Source: Pseudomonas sp. FP198 (GTDB lineage Bacteria; Pseudomonadota; Gammaproteobacteria; Pseudomonadales; Pseudomonadaceae). Taken from it: a DNA stretch of 64,000 nucleotides. Of the stretch, positions 29,852-39,112 are shown piece by piece (position 1 is the stretch's first letter; each line of letters begins with the position of its first letter). Where the stretch lies: NCBI RefSeq assembly GCF_030687895.1, contig NZ_CP117452.1:3489501-3553500 (forward strand), given 5' to 3'. The notes beneath the pieces were generated by a model. It was not told the DNA's origin. It did no database searches and saw only the letters and a list, made by a program, of their open reading frames with translations. The position numbers and the translations under genes are program-made.

Positions 29852-30193
29852 CTATTTACGTTTGTAACTCTTGCTGCCGCCGGGTGTGAGGCAATAGACC
29901 CCGCCCCGGGGACCGACGCAATAATTGCCGCTGCCGCATTGGCAGCCGTCGGATGACTTGAGCAGCGATTGCGGGCGGGCCTCATTGCGAAGCCCCAGCA
30001 CAGCGGAACAGGACCTTTTCGAAGCACTGATGGAGCCGTCGTTGCACAGGAAAGTATCGCCGTCACACCCGGCTATACCGCCTTTGCGTCCGGAACATGG
30101 CTGGTTGGCAGCGATGGCCGAAGTGCCCAGGGCCAATAACAGGAGCACGACACCGGTGCGAAGCAGAAAGACCTTTCCGTGACTGAGCTTCAT
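29852..30193 (-). CDS. Small secreted Cys-rich protein of unknown function
   Basis: The 113-residue protein starts at ATG 30193 with a signal peptide (VFLLRTGVVLLLLALGTSAIA, then ANQPC). The mature part of about 85 residues has eight cysteines, arranged as CSGRKGGIAGCDGDTFLCND, RSC, then DGCQCGSGNYC and VYC. The segment up to KRSC is a motif I recognise from small uncharacterised proteobacterial exported proteins. Disulfides in the periplasm or outside the cell are likely. No neighbouring gene points to a role. Confidence 0.75.
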   Translation of the reverse strand: MKLSHGKVFLLRTGVVLLLLALGTSAIAANQPCSGRKGGIAGCDGDTFLCNDGSISASKRSCSAVLGLRNEARPQSLLKSSDGCQCGSGNYCVGPRGGVYCLTPGGSKSYKRK

Positions 30194-30248
30194 GACAGCT
30201 TCCAGGCTGATAGATGGCCCTATGCTAGCATTCAAGCAGCTAATGTGG

Positions 30249-31895
30249 CTAACGCCCGCAAAACCTCACCCTGGACAACATCCGCAAATCCCCTTCGCGG
30301 TAATAGTCATCGCTCCAGCTGTCATCCACCGCCAGCGGCTTGACCTGCTTGAGGGCGAGTTTTTTCGCGAAGTAACGAAAGCGGTAATGCTCGTAGAAAC
30401 GCAGCAGTTCGAGCCCGTAGCGGTCGGCCAGGTCGGTGTCGCCCTGGATGATGAGGTAGTTCTCGTCGTTGCCGTTGCTCGCCGCGATGCTGAGATTATG
30501 GCTGCCGCTGATGATGGTCGGCGCATCGCTGGTGAAATCGGTGACCACCGCTTTGGTATGCACCAGCAGGTTGCCTTTCTGGCCTTTCATGTTTTCCCTG
30601 AGCCAACCTTCGAGACCAGTATTGAGCAGCGCGGTGGCGGCGAATTCGGCGGTGCGGTCGGCGTGAAAACCGCTGATGCGGCTGGTGGTGTTTTGCAGCC
30701 CATAGCGCAGCACGTCGTCATTGGGCTGGCCGAGCAGGGCATCGAGGATCCGGTCGGGCAAGGCAAACGCCGTGACGAACAGCAGGTCCTTGCGCGCGCC
30801 GTCGATGATGTCGACGAAGCGATCCAGATCGCCCTGCCCGGTACGCGGCGAGAAACCGGCGAACAGCTTCTCGTCTTCGACCATGGGGTTGTTGCGGTTC
30901 AGCCATTGGCGCGTGGCATCGACATCCTCCGGTGTGGCCCAGATCTGCTCGAACACCTGAAGGTAACTGGCGCTGATGCGCGGGTCGTCCAGCACATGAA
31001 TGACATTGGCCTGGCGGTAGATGCCATTGGCGGTGAAATTGGTGCTGCCGCACAGCACCGCCTCGGGTTTCAGCGACGCGTTGCCTTCGACTTTGCTCAG
31101 CACGATGAACTTGTCATGGAAGATATTGTGGGTGACCCGCCCACGCTTGTTCGCCGCTGGCAGTTTTTCCAGGCTGGCTTCGTTGCGCAGCGTACCGTCG
31201 TCCCCCGGCTCGGCGTGGTAGAGCACCCTGACCTGCGCGCCGCGGGCATGGGCGGCGTTCACCGCATCGACGATCACCGGCAATTCGTACTCATAAATGG
31301 CGATGTCCAGCGCCCAGTTGGCATCGAGCGCCCGGTCGATGAAGCCGGTCAGGCGTCCCAGCAAGCCGTTTTCCAGCCAGCGCCGCGGCGCGTCGGGCCA
31401 GTCGTCGATGGACAGGTTCTTGTTGGCATCAATGAGTGCGTCCAGTTCGGGAAACTTGCGCTGGAACGCCTGGCTGGCGGCCACCGCGCGATTGAAGATG
31501 ACCCGCTGGTTGGCCGGCTGGCCGTCATCGCTGGTGACGCTCACTTCGAGGGATTCGCCCAGTTGCGGCGCATCGGGACTGCCGTAGGCGAGGTGCACGC
31601 GATAATGAATCGTCACGCCAGGGTTGACGGCGTAATCGGCCCAGCGAAATTTCTGCAAGGGCGCCTTGTCGCTGGGCGTGGCATGGAACTGGGGAAAGGT
31701 GTGCGCCTTGTCGGGGAACGTCAGGCTGTTGAACAGGAACAGCCAGGGCTTGGCGCCCTGCTGTTTCTCGATGGCAAAACCCAGCAGGCCCTTGCGTCGG
31801 GATTCAGCCAGGTCCATGGCGAGCAATACGCCGTTGGTGCCGGCATAGGCCTTGACTCGGAAATCGTCCTTCGCGTTGGTGACGAGTACGCGCAT
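30249..31895 (-). CDS. Phospholipase D-like domain protein
   Basis: The 548-residue protein has two HKD-type half-sites. The first reads FHDKFIVLS with CGSTNFT, where the usual Asp five residues after Lys is Ser. The second reads VHTKAVVTD with SGSHNLS and is complete. PLD-superfamily proteins cleave phosphodiester bonds through the paired histidines, in lipids or nucleic acids. The N-terminal 200 residues are unassigned. No signal peptide is seen, so it acts in the cytoplasm or is exported by another route. It is monocistronic by spacing. The substrate is unknown. Confidence 0.8.
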   Translation of the reverse strand: MRVLVTNAKDDFRVKAYAGTNGVLLAMDLAESRRKGLLGFAIEKQQGAKPWLFLFNSLTFPDKAHTFPQFHATPSDKAPLQKFRWADYAVNPGVTIHYRVHLAYGSPDAPQLGESLEVSVTSDDGQPANQRVIFNRAVAASQAFQRKFPELDALIDANKNLSIDDWPDAPRRWLENGLLGRLTGFIDRALDANWALDIAIYEYELPVIVDAVNAAHARGAQVRVLYHAEPGDDGTLRNEASLEKLPAANKRGRVTHNIFHDKFIVLSKVEGNASLKPEAVLCGSTNFTANGIYRQANVIHVLDDPRISASYLQVFEQIWATPEDVDATRQWLNRNNPMVEDEKLFAGFSPRTGQGDLDRFVDIIDGARKDLLFVTAFALPDRILDALLGQPNDDVLRYGLQNTTSRISGFHADRTAEFAATALLNTGLEGWLRENMKGQKGNLLVHTKAVVTDFTSDAPTIISGSHNLSIAASNGNDENYLIIQGDTDLADRYGLELLRFYEHYRFRYFAKKLALKQVKPLAVDDSWSDDYYREGDLRMLSRVRFCGR

Positions 31896-31973
31896 GGTTC
31901 ACTCCTGTGGAGACTGCCTGAGCATAGAGCAGTGATGCAGATTGAACATAGAGGTCCGGGACCGAGGTGATGC

Positions 31974-32068
31974 CTTCGCGAGCAGGCTCGCTCCCACATT
32001 GGTTTCGCTGTGGGCACATAACCAGTGCAAGCCCCGTCACCCTGTGGGAGCGAGCCTGCTCGCGAAGG
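31974..32068. repeat. REP pair, GTGGGAGCGAG family (C-type arms)
   Basis: Inverted copies TTCGCGAGCAGGCTCGCTCC and GGAGCGAGCCTGCTCGCGAA, about 45 bp apart, between the VWA gene and the PLD-like gene. Confidence 0.92.
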
Positions 32069-32091
32069 GGCCTGTCGTTACACCGCAAAGT

Positions 32092-32727
32092 TCAGTCAGT
32101 GCCTTCATCGATATGCCGATACTCAGCCCCCAACTGCCCCGCCAGCTGCCGTGCCCGGCCCAGGCGAATCGGGCCGCGCTCGATGTCGATCAGCAGGCAC
32201 GGGCATTCGAGAGCCGGCAAGCCCAGCCCGTCCTTGACGCGTCCATCGGTCATCAGCAACACCCGCTGCTGCTCCGCCGGATAGCGCTTGCGCCGGACCA
32301 TGAGCCAGCGCTGCGCCTCGTCCAGCGCCGCCAGCAACGGCGTGCCGCCGCCGGCGCCCAACGCGTCGAGCCAAGCGCCCAGGCCGGTAGAGGCCTTGAG
32401 CCCCTGCACTTGCCACCTCGGCGCGGCGCCGCTGGCTGTCAACAGCGCCAACCGCGCACGCTGTCGGTAGGCGTCATCGAACAGTTGGGCCAGCAGGCCC
32501 TTGCCGTCACTCAAGGCGCGATGGCGACGGGTCGAGGCCGACGCATCGACGATCACCAGCCACAGCTCATGAGCTGAACGCTGCCGCGATTTGAAGCGTA
32601 AATCCGCCAGCAGGCGCGGACGCCCGTTGAGCAACGTGCCCGGCCAATCCACCGCGCCGCTGGCCGCCGCTTTGCCGTGGCCTTGACGGCCCTGGTCGAG
32701 TCGTCCCGGACGGGGTCTGGCATTCAC
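32092..32727 (-). CDS. VWA-domain chelatase subunit (ChlD/BchD-like)
   Basis: The 211-residue protein is essentially a von Willebrand A domain with a MIDAS motif IVDASAST near residue 60 and a second metal-site threonine region (GGGTPLLAAL). It lies directly after a ChlI-like ATPase and near cobN. It is therefore probably the D-type subunit of a metal chelatase working with CobN in place of CobT. It begins with GTG at 32727, 27 bases after the ATPase stop, within a hairpin (32719-32754). It is short relative to full ChlD (lacking the AAA part). Confidence 0.78.
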   Translation of the reverse strand: MNARPRPGRLDQGRQGHGKAAASGAVDWPGTLLNGRPRLLADLRFKSRQRSAHELWLVIVDASASTRRHRALSDGKGLLAQLFDDAYRQRARLALLTASGAAPRWQVQGLKASTGLGAWLDALGAGGGTPLLAALDEAQRWLMVRRKRYPAEQQRVLLMTDGRVKDGLGLPALECPCLLIDIERGPIRLGRARQLAGQLGAEYRHIDEGTD

Positions 32728-32754
32728 CCCCGCGGGCGACCGGGGGCGAATGCC
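32719..32754 (-). repeat. Hairpin spanning the ChlI stop and ChlD GTG start
   Basis: GGCATTC (32719-32725) pairs with GAATGCC (32748-32754) and CCCCCG (32727-32732) with CGGGGG (32741-32746), leaving one mismatch. No U-run follows on the minus strand, so it is not a typical terminator. It buries the GTG start of the VWA gene. Confidence 0.5.
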
Positions 32755-33761
32755 TAGGGCTTTTTTGGCCAGCTCGGCACGTCACGCCGGGCACCGCTCG
32801 GCAGCGCCCGGGCCGGCAGGTCACCCCATTGGCCCTGGCCTTCGCCGGACTTGCTCGCTTCATTCGGGCGCGGCGGCGGTGCCTGGGACGGCGCGGGCGC
32901 CTGGGTCGCAGGGTCGCGGCGCCGATGGCGCAAGGCAAACTCGGCGACGGCGTCGATGTCTTCGGCCGCGATGGCGCTCGCGCCACGCCAGGCCGCATGA
33001 GCGCGGGCGGCCCGCAACCAGACGAGGTCGGCGCGCAAGCCATCGACCCCAGCGGCAAAGCAACGCTCGGTAATCTGCTCCAGCGCCGTGTCGTCCAATG
33101 GGATCCCGGCCAACCGTGCGCGCGCCTGTTGGCAGCGTTCCCGCAACTGTCTTTGGGCGGTTTCCCACTCGGCGCAGAACGCCGCCGGATCGCTGTCGAA
33201 ATCCAGCCGCCGCCGTATGATCTGCCCGCGCTCGGCAGGCGCCGTGTGGCCGTCGAGCGCCACGTTCAGGCCGAAACGATCGAGCAATTGCGGACGCAGT
33301 TCGCCCTCCTCCGGGTTCATGGTGCCGATCAGCACAAAACGCGCCGGATGCCGGTGGGAAATGCCGTCGCGCTCGATCAGGTTGGTGCCGCTGGCGGCGA
33401 CGTCCAGCAACAGGTCCACCAGGTGATCCGGCAACAGGTTCACCTCATCGACATAGAGCACGCCACCGTCGGCCTTGGCCAGCACGCCGGGGGAAAATTG
33501 CGCGCGCCCTTCCCCAAGTGCGGCGTTCAGGTCGAGGGTGCCCACCAGCCGTTCCTCAGTGGCCCCCAGTGGCAAGGTCACGAACTGACCGCTTGCCAGC
33601 AGATCCGCCAGGCCCCGGGCCAGCGTGGACTTGGCCATCCCCCGTGGACCTTCGATCAGCACACCGCCGATCTTCGGATCGATCGCCGCCAGGCACAGGG
33701 CCAGTTTCAGCGCATCGGCGCCGACCACGGCGGAGAGGGGAAAATGGGCGGTGTCGGTCAT
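32754..33761 (-). CDS. ChlI/BchI-like AAA+ chelatase ATPase
   Basis: The 335-residue AAA+ protein has Walker A-type GPRGMAKSTLARGLA, Walker B VLYVDEVNLLPDHLV and sensor GTMNPEEGELRPQLLDRFGL, the arrangement of magnesium-chelatase I subunits. Its C-terminal tail is Pro/Arg-rich and unconserved. It lies between cobN and the VWA gene on the same strand. A role driving cobalt insertion by CobN is therefore likely, replacing the usual CobS. Confidence 0.85.
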   Translation of the reverse strand: MTDTAHFPLSAVVGADALKLALCLAAIDPKIGGVLIEGPRGMAKSTLARGLADLLASGQFVTLPLGATEERLVGTLDLNAALGEGRAQFSPGVLAKADGGVLYVDEVNLLPDHLVDLLLDVAASGTNLIERDGISHRHPARFVLIGTMNPEEGELRPQLLDRFGLNVALDGHTAPAERGQIIRRRLDFDSDPAAFCAEWETAQRQLRERCQQARARLAGIPLDDTALEQITERCFAAGVDGLRADLVWLRAARAHAAWRGASAIAAEDIDAVAEFALRHRRRDPATQAPAPSQAPPPRPNEASKSGEGQGQWGDLPARALPSGARRDVPSWPKKP

Positions 33762-33859
33762 GTTGAATGTCTCATGAATGATCGGTGAAGTTCAGGCAAA
33801 ACAGCATTCTGTGGAGAGGCCCCACCTGTCATAAAGGACCTGCCGGAATATTTGGCAAA

Positions 33860-36800
33860 TCAGCCATCTTCTTCGATATCCAGCAACAGATTCTCCAGCG
33901 CCTCGCGATAGTCGCCCGGTTCCTGCCACATCCCCCGCTGCTGGGCTTCGAGCATTCGCTCGGTCATGTCCCGCAGGGCGTCGGGGTTGTGCTGGCGGAC
34001 GAAGTCCCGGGTATCCGGATCGAGCAGGTAGGCATCGGCCAGCAAGGCGTACTGGTGGTCATCGATCAACTGCGTAGTAGCGTCGAAGGCAAACAGGTTG
34101 TCCACTGTCGCCGCCAGTTCGAACGCGCCTTTATAGCCATGGCGCTTGACCCCGTCGATCCACTTCGGATTGGCCGCACGGGACCGGATGACCCGGTTGA
34201 GCTCTTCCTTCAGGGTGCGGATTTTCGGCAAGTCCGGCTGGCTGTGATCGCCGTGGTAACTGGCCGCGGCTTCGCCACTCAGGGTTTCCACGGCCGCGAG
34301 CATGCCGCCCTGGAACTGGTAGTAATCGTTGGAATCGAGCAGGTCGTGCTCGCGGTTGTCCTGGTTCTGCAGCACCGCTTGCACCTGGCTCAGACGCCGG
34401 CTGAACTGTGCCCGGGCGGCGGTGCCTTCATCACTGGCGCCGTAGGCGTAGCCGCCCCAGTTGAGGTACACCTCGGCGAGGTCCTCGCGGCTCTGCCAGA
34501 GACGTCCGTCAACAGCGCCCTGCACGCCCGCGCCATAAGCACCGGGCTTGGCGCCGAAGATCCGCCAGCCGGCCTGGCGCGTCGCGTCTTCCAACGGCAG
34601 TCCGCTTTGCCGCAACGCTTCGCGCTCGCTGCGGACTTTCGCCGCCAGCGGGTTCATGTCGTCCGGCTCGTCGAGGGCCGCAACGGCCTGCACCGCCGCA
34701 TCGAACAGGCGGATCAGGTTGGCGAAGGCGTCCCGGAAGAACCCCGAGACCCGCAGCGTTACATCGACCCGGGGCCGGTCCAGCAGGCTCAACGGCAGGA
34801 TCTCGAAATCGTCGACGCGCTGGCTGCCCGTGGCCCACACCGGGCGCACGCCCATCAGCGCCATGGCCTGGGCAATGTCATCGCCACCGGTGCGCATGGT
34901 CGCGGTGCCCCACACCGACAGACCGAGCTGGCGCAGATGATCACCATGGTCCTGCAAGTGCCGTTCGAGGATCAGGTTGGCCGATTGGAAACCGATGCGC
35001 CACGCCGTGGTGGTGGGCAAGTTGCGCACGTCGACGGAGAAAAAATTGCGTCCGGTCGGCAGCACATCCAGGCGTCCACGACTCGGCGCGCCGCTGGGGC
35101 CGGCCGGCACGAAGCGCCCACCCAGGGCATCAAGCAAGCCGCGCATTTCCGCCGGGCCACAGGCATCCAGGCGCGGCGCGACGACGCCGCGCAGGTGTTC
35201 GATGATGCAGCCCACCGCGTCCCAGCCGGGTGCGTCGAGCTGCTCGACCGGACCTGCCAGGGCCTGGTCGATCAACCGTGCGGCGAACAACTCCAGGCGC
35301 TCGCGGGTGTCACCGACGCTGCGCCAAGGCTCGGCGCTGACCTCGCCCAAGGCCTCGGGCCGCGTCCCGGTCCATGGCTCGGCCAAGGCACAATCGAGCG
35401 GATCGAACCCCAGCCCGAACGCCTTCGCCAGGGCCCGCAACAAACTCGACTGCGCGCCCTTGCCGTCGCCACGGGGAATGCGCAGCAACGCCAGCAAGGT
35501 GTCGATACGCAACCGTCCGCCGGGCGACTCGCCGAAGATATGCAAGCCATCGCGAATCTGCGACTCCTTCAAGTCGCACAGGTAGGTGTCCAGGCGTGGC
35601 AGCCAGATCGCCGCGTCGGCGTCACTGTCGAGGGCGGCGTCGAGTTGCAGTTCGCGGTCGATATGGGTCTCGCGCACCAGGTTGAGAATGTCCCGTTGCA
35701 GCTCTCGGGCGCGGCGCGGGTCGAGCAGTTGCGCCTCGTAGTATTCGTCCGCGAGCAGTTCGAGGTTGCGCAGCGGCCCATAGGTTTCGGCCCGGGTCAG
35801 CGGCGGCATCAGGTGGTCGATGATTACCGCCTGGGTGCGCCGCTTGGCCTGGGCGCCCTCGCCCGGGTCGTTGACGATGAACGGGTAGATATTCGGCAGC
35901 GGCCCGAGCAGCGCATCCGGCCAGCAGCTTTCCGAGAGCCCGACGCCCTTGCCCGGCAGCCATTCGAGGTTGCCGTGCTTACCGACGTGAATCACAGAAT
36001 GGGCGCCGTAGGTGTGGCGCAACCAGAAATAGAACGCCAGGTAACCATGGGGCGGCACCAGGTCCGGGTCGTGGTAGACCGCGCTCGGGTCGAGCTGATA
36101 CCCGCGCGCCGGCTGGATGCCGATAAACGTCAGGCCCAGGCGCAACCCGGCGACCATCAGCCGACCTTGGCGGAACATCGGGTCCTGCTCGGGCGCGCCC
36201 CAACGGGCCAATACCGCGTCGCGGTTAGCCTGGGGTAGCGCGTCGAACATGGTTTGATAGGCGTCTAGGGCCAGGCTTTGATGACACGGTCGCAAGTCCA
36301 GACTGTCGAGATCGTTGCTGACGCCGCCGAGCAATTGCTGGATCAACGCGGTGCCGCTGGCCGGCAGCTCGGCCGACAGCGGATAGCCCTCGGCCTGCAG
36401 GGCTCGCAGGATATTCAGCGCCGCCGCTGGCGTGTCCAGGCCGACACCGTTGCCGATGCGCCCATCGCGGGTCGGGTAGTTGGCGAGGATCAGCGCCACG
36501 CGCTTTTCGCGGTTGGGCAGACGCGCCAGCGCCGTCCAGCGCCGGGCCAGCTCGGCAACGAAATCCATACGCTCGGGCACCGCCCGGTAGCAGACCACAT
36601 CGCTCTGGCTGCGCTCGCTGCGCCAGGACAGGTCCTTGAAACTGATGGGCCGGCTGATAATCCGCCCATCCAGTTCCGGCAGGGCGATGTGCATCGCCAG
36701 GTCGCGTGGCCCCAGGCCTTGTTCGCTGGCGCGCCAGCCGGGCTCATTGTCCTGCGCGCAGATCGCCTGGATCACCGGGATGTCGCGGCGAAACGGCCGC

Positions 36801-37633
36801 AGATGCGGTGCTTCAGGGCTGGATTGGGCGAAGCCGGTGGTGTTGAGAATCACCCCCGCCGCTGCCTCGTCCAACCAATCTTCCACCTGTGCCAGACAAC
36901 CGGGCTCCTTGAGGCTGGCCACGGCGATCGGCAGCGGATTGAGCCCCGCCGCTTGCAGGCGCTGGCAGAATACGTCGATGAAAGCAGTGTTCGCCGCTTG
37001 CAGGTGAGAGCGATAGAACAACACCGCCGCCACCGGGTCGTCGGCGCGCCAGTCGGCTTGCCAATGATCGAGGGTCGCGTTGGTGTGTGCGAGGTGGTAG
37101 ATCGCGGTGCGCGGCAAGGGCTGCGGTTCGGCCCACGGATAATCGCGCGCAAACCATAGGCTGCCGAGGTGATGGAACAGGTTCAGGGCATTGGCCAATC
37201 CGCCCTGGCGCAAGAACTGCCAGAGCCGGTCGCGATCCTCGAACGCTACGTTGCTCAGGTCGCTGAGCTCCGGGTCGGGGCGATCATCCCCCGGCACCAG
37301 GATCAGCTTCACGCCGCGCGCGGCCAGTTCCATCAGGCGCTCGATGCCGTAGCGCCAATAGCCGATGCCACCGTGCAGCGACAACAGGATGACCTTGGCG
37401 TGGCGCAGTACGTCGTCGACATACAGGTCCACCGACGCGTGGTTCTGCACCTGCATCGGGTTGGCGAGGCGAAACTGCGGGTAGTCGTCCGGCAATTGCC
37501 GCGCCGCTTCGGCCAGCAGCGCCAGGCTGGAATCGCCGCTGCACAGGATCACCAGCTCGGCGGGGGTTTGTCCGAGGTCGGCAATGTTGTCATCCGACAC
37601 AAAACCGCCGGGCTGGGTCCTGAGCAGGTGCAT
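33860..37633 (-). CDS. cobN: Cobaltochelatase subunit CobN
   Basis: The 1257-residue protein is the large catalytic subunit that inserts Co2+ into hydrogenobyrinic acid a,c-diamide in aerobic cobalamin synthesis. Recognisable stretches include AVILANYPTRDGRIGNGVGLDTPA in the form RVALILANYPTRDGRIGNG, HVGKHGNLEWLPGKGVGLS, VDVRNLPTTTAW and MLAAVETLSGEAA. Length fits the family (about 1250). It starts 3 bases after the cobW stop, so the two are coupled. The gene is downstream of a cobalamin riboswitch and should be repressed by adenosylcobalamin. Confidence 0.95.
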   Translation of the reverse strand: MHLLRTQPGGFVSDDNIADLGQTPAELVILCSGDSSLALLAEAARQLPDDYPQFRLANPMQVQNHASVDLYVDDVLRHAKVILLSLHGGIGYWRYGIERLMELAARGVKLILVPGDDRPDPELSDLSNVAFEDRDRLWQFLRQGGLANALNLFHHLGSLWFARDYPWAEPQPLPRTAIYHLAHTNATLDHWQADWRADDPVAAVLFYRSHLQAANTAFIDVFCQRLQAAGLNPLPIAVASLKEPGCLAQVEDWLDEAAAGVILNTTGFAQSSPEAPHLRPFRRDIPVIQAICAQDNEPGWRASEQGLGPRDLAMHIALPELDGRIISRPISFKDLSWRSERSQSDVVCYRAVPERMDFVAELARRWTALARLPNREKRVALILANYPTRDGRIGNGVGLDTPAAALNILRALQAEGYPLSAELPASGTALIQQLLGGVSNDLDSLDLRPCHQSLALDAYQTMFDALPQANRDAVLARWGAPEQDPMFRQGRLMVAGLRLGLTFIGIQPARGYQLDPSAVYHDPDLVPPHGYLAFYFWLRHTYGAHSVIHVGKHGNLEWLPGKGVGLSESCWPDALLGPLPNIYPFIVNDPGEGAQAKRRTQAVIIDHLMPPLTRAETYGPLRNLELLADEYYEAQLLDPRRARELQRDILNLVRETHIDRELQLDAALDSDADAAIWLPRLDTYLCDLKESQIRDGLHIFGESPGGRLRIDTLLALLRIPRGDGKGAQSSLLRALAKAFGLGFDPLDCALAEPWTGTRPEALGEVSAEPWRSVGDTRERLELFAARLIDQALAGPVEQLDAPGWDAVGCIIEHLRGVVAPRLDACGPAEMRGLLDALGGRFVPAGPSGAPSRGRLDVLPTGRNFFSVDVRNLPTTTAWRIGFQSANLILERHLQDHGDHLRQLGLSVWGTATMRTGGDDIAQAMALMGVRPVWATGSQRVDDFEILPLSLLDRPRVDVTLRVSGFFRDAFANLIRLFDAAVQAVAALDEPDDMNPLAAKVRSEREALRQSGLPLEDATRQAGWRIFGAKPGAYGAGVQGAVDGRLWQSREDLAEVYLNWGGYAYGASDEGTAARAQFSRRLSQVQAVLQNQDNREHDLLDSNDYYQFQGGMLAAVETLSGEAAASYHGDHSQPDLPKIRTLKEELNRVIRSRAANPKWIDGVKRHGYKGAFELAATVDNLFAFDATTQLIDDHQYALLADAYLLDPDTRDFVRQHNPDALRDMTERMLEAQQRGMWQEPGDYREALENLLLDIEEDG

Positions 37634-37636
37634 GGC

Positions 37637-38701
37637 TTAGACGCTGAGGGCGGCGCGCAGCTGCGCTTCAAGCAGCCCGGCATCCAGCGCCTGGCCGATC
37701 AGCACCAGCCGCGTCACCCGCGCTTCGTCGGCGCCCCACTGGCGGTCGAAATGCTTGTCGAAGCGCGTGCCGACGCCCTGGATCAACAAGCGCATCGGCT
37801 TGTTCGGGATCGCCGCGAAACCTTTGACCCGCAGCACGTCATGCTGGATCACCAGTTGCGTCAGCGCGTCCAGCAGCAGGCTTTCATCGGCCTGGGGCAG
37901 TTCGAGGGAGATCGAGTCGAAGGCGTCATGATCGTGGTCGTCATCGTCGCCGTCATGGTGGTGATCGTGGTGGCTGTGGCGGCTGTCGATGTGCTCCTCG
38001 GAGCCTGCGCCCAGGCCGATCAGCACGTCCAGCGGCAGGCGACCGCTGCTGGCTTCGATGACCTTGACCGCTGGCGGCAGTTCTTCGGCGACTTCCAGGC
38101 GGACTTTCGCCAGGTCTTCGGGGCTGATCAGGTCGGCCTTGTTGAGGATCACCAGGTCGGCGCTCGCCAGTTGATCGGCGAACAGCTCGTGCAGCGGCGA
38201 TTCGTGATCCAGGTTCGGGTCCAGCTTGCGCTGGGCATCGACCTGGTCGGGGAACGCGGCAAAAGTACCGGCGGCCACGGCCGGGCTGTCGACCACGGTG
38301 ATCACCGCATCGACGGTGCAAGCGCTGCGGATTTCCGGCCACTGGAAGGCCTGGACCAAGGGCTTGGGCAGGGCCAGGCCAGAGGTTTCGATGAGGATGT
38401 GGTCGAGGTCGCCGCGACGGGCCACCAGTTCGCGCATTACCGGGAAGAACTCTTCCTGCACGGTGCAGCACAGGCAACCGTTGGCCAATTCGTAGACCCG
38501 GCCGTTGGCTTCTTCTTCGGTGCAACCGATGGAGCACTGCTTGAGAATCTCACCGTCGATACCGAGTTCGCCGAATTCGTTGACGATGACCGCGATGCGC
38601 CGGCCCTGGGCGTTGTCGAGCATGTGCCGTAGCAAGGTGGTCTTACCCGAGCCGAGAAAACCGGTGACGATGGTGACGGGGAGTTTGGCCAGTGTTTTCA
38701 T
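37637..38701 (-). CDS. cobW: Cobalamin biosynthesis GTPase CobW
   Basis: The 354-residue G3E-family GTPase/metallochaperone has Walker [14 protein letters not shown], the metal-binding CLCC motif in NGCLCCTVQEEF, ILIETSGLALP and LNKADL. An Asp/His-rich linker (HSHHDHHHDGDDDDHDHD) at about residues 238-255 suggests cobalt handling. It probably delivers cobalt to CobN. The ATG at 38701 (AAAGGG 6 bases upstream) was chosen; the frame runs on into the riboswitch region. It is the first gene after the riboswitch. Confidence 0.94.
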   Translation of the reverse strand: MKTLAKLPVTIVTGFLGSGKTTLLRHMLDNAQGRRIAVIVNEFGELGIDGEILKQCSIGCTEEEANGRVYELANGCLCCTVQEEFFPVMRELVARRGDLDHILIETSGLALPKPLVQAFQWPEIRSACTVDAVITVVDSPAVAAGTFAAFPDQVDAQRKLDPNLDHESPLHELFADQLASADLVILNKADLISPEDLAKVRLEVAEELPPAVKVIEASSGRLPLDVLIGLGAGSEEHIDSRHSHHDHHHDGDDDDHDHDAFDSISLELPQADESLLLDALTQLVIQHDVLRVKGFAAIPNKPMRLLIQGVGTRFDKHFDRQWGADEARVTRLVLIGQALDAGLLEAQLRAALSV

Positions 38702-38813
38702 CGGATGCCCTTTGGCAAGGTGGCGGGCAAACGGGACGACAACCGCTGGCACAGACGCGCGCGGAAGATTTCGCCACCGGATCACCCCGCCCGGTTGTAG
38801 TGAGAATCTGTTG

Positions 38814-39010
38814 TCGAGGCAGGTCTCCTGGCTGACGGCGGGCCGGTCCACGCTTCATACAAAGCCTGGACCGACAATTTGCTGCGCCTTCCCGTGCGCC
38901 CGTTGAAAAAGGGCATGCACAGTGGCCTTGCAGAAACAGCACCGTTCACAGTTGCGGGGGCAGCCGCGGCTTGGACCGCGTTCCCTTCTTAGCTTCGGCG
39001 TACGCCAAAG
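38814..39010 (-). promoter_or_regulatory. Cobalamin riboswitch upstream of cobW-cobN
   Basis: On the minus strand this region reads GGGAACGCGGT...GCCCCCGCAACTGTGAACGG, then AGCCAGGAGACCTGCC, the B12 box, near 38822-38838. These are the conserved core elements in the right order and spacing (about 190 nt). The box ends about 113 nt before the cobW ATG. The likely control is repression of cobW, cobN and possibly the ChlID genes by adenosylcobalamin. I could not define the expression platform. Confidence 0.93.
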
Positions 39011-39112
39011 AACCTCGAAGGCGCAAGGCTACGCAGGGTGCGCGGGCGGGTCAATGTCCCTGAGGCAAACTCCGCGGGCCGGTGCCTCATCGTCGGCACC
39101 GGCACGGTCGAT

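Noticed and set aside
33785..36238. Plus-strand 817-codon frame opposite cobN.
   Set aside because: Antisense shadow of cobN in GC-rich DNA, with no domain that I can recognise.
39078..39103. GCCGGTGCC/GGCACCGGC hairpin after the glycerate kinase stop as a terminator.
   Set aside because: No U-run follows on the minus strand; left as a possible hairpin only.
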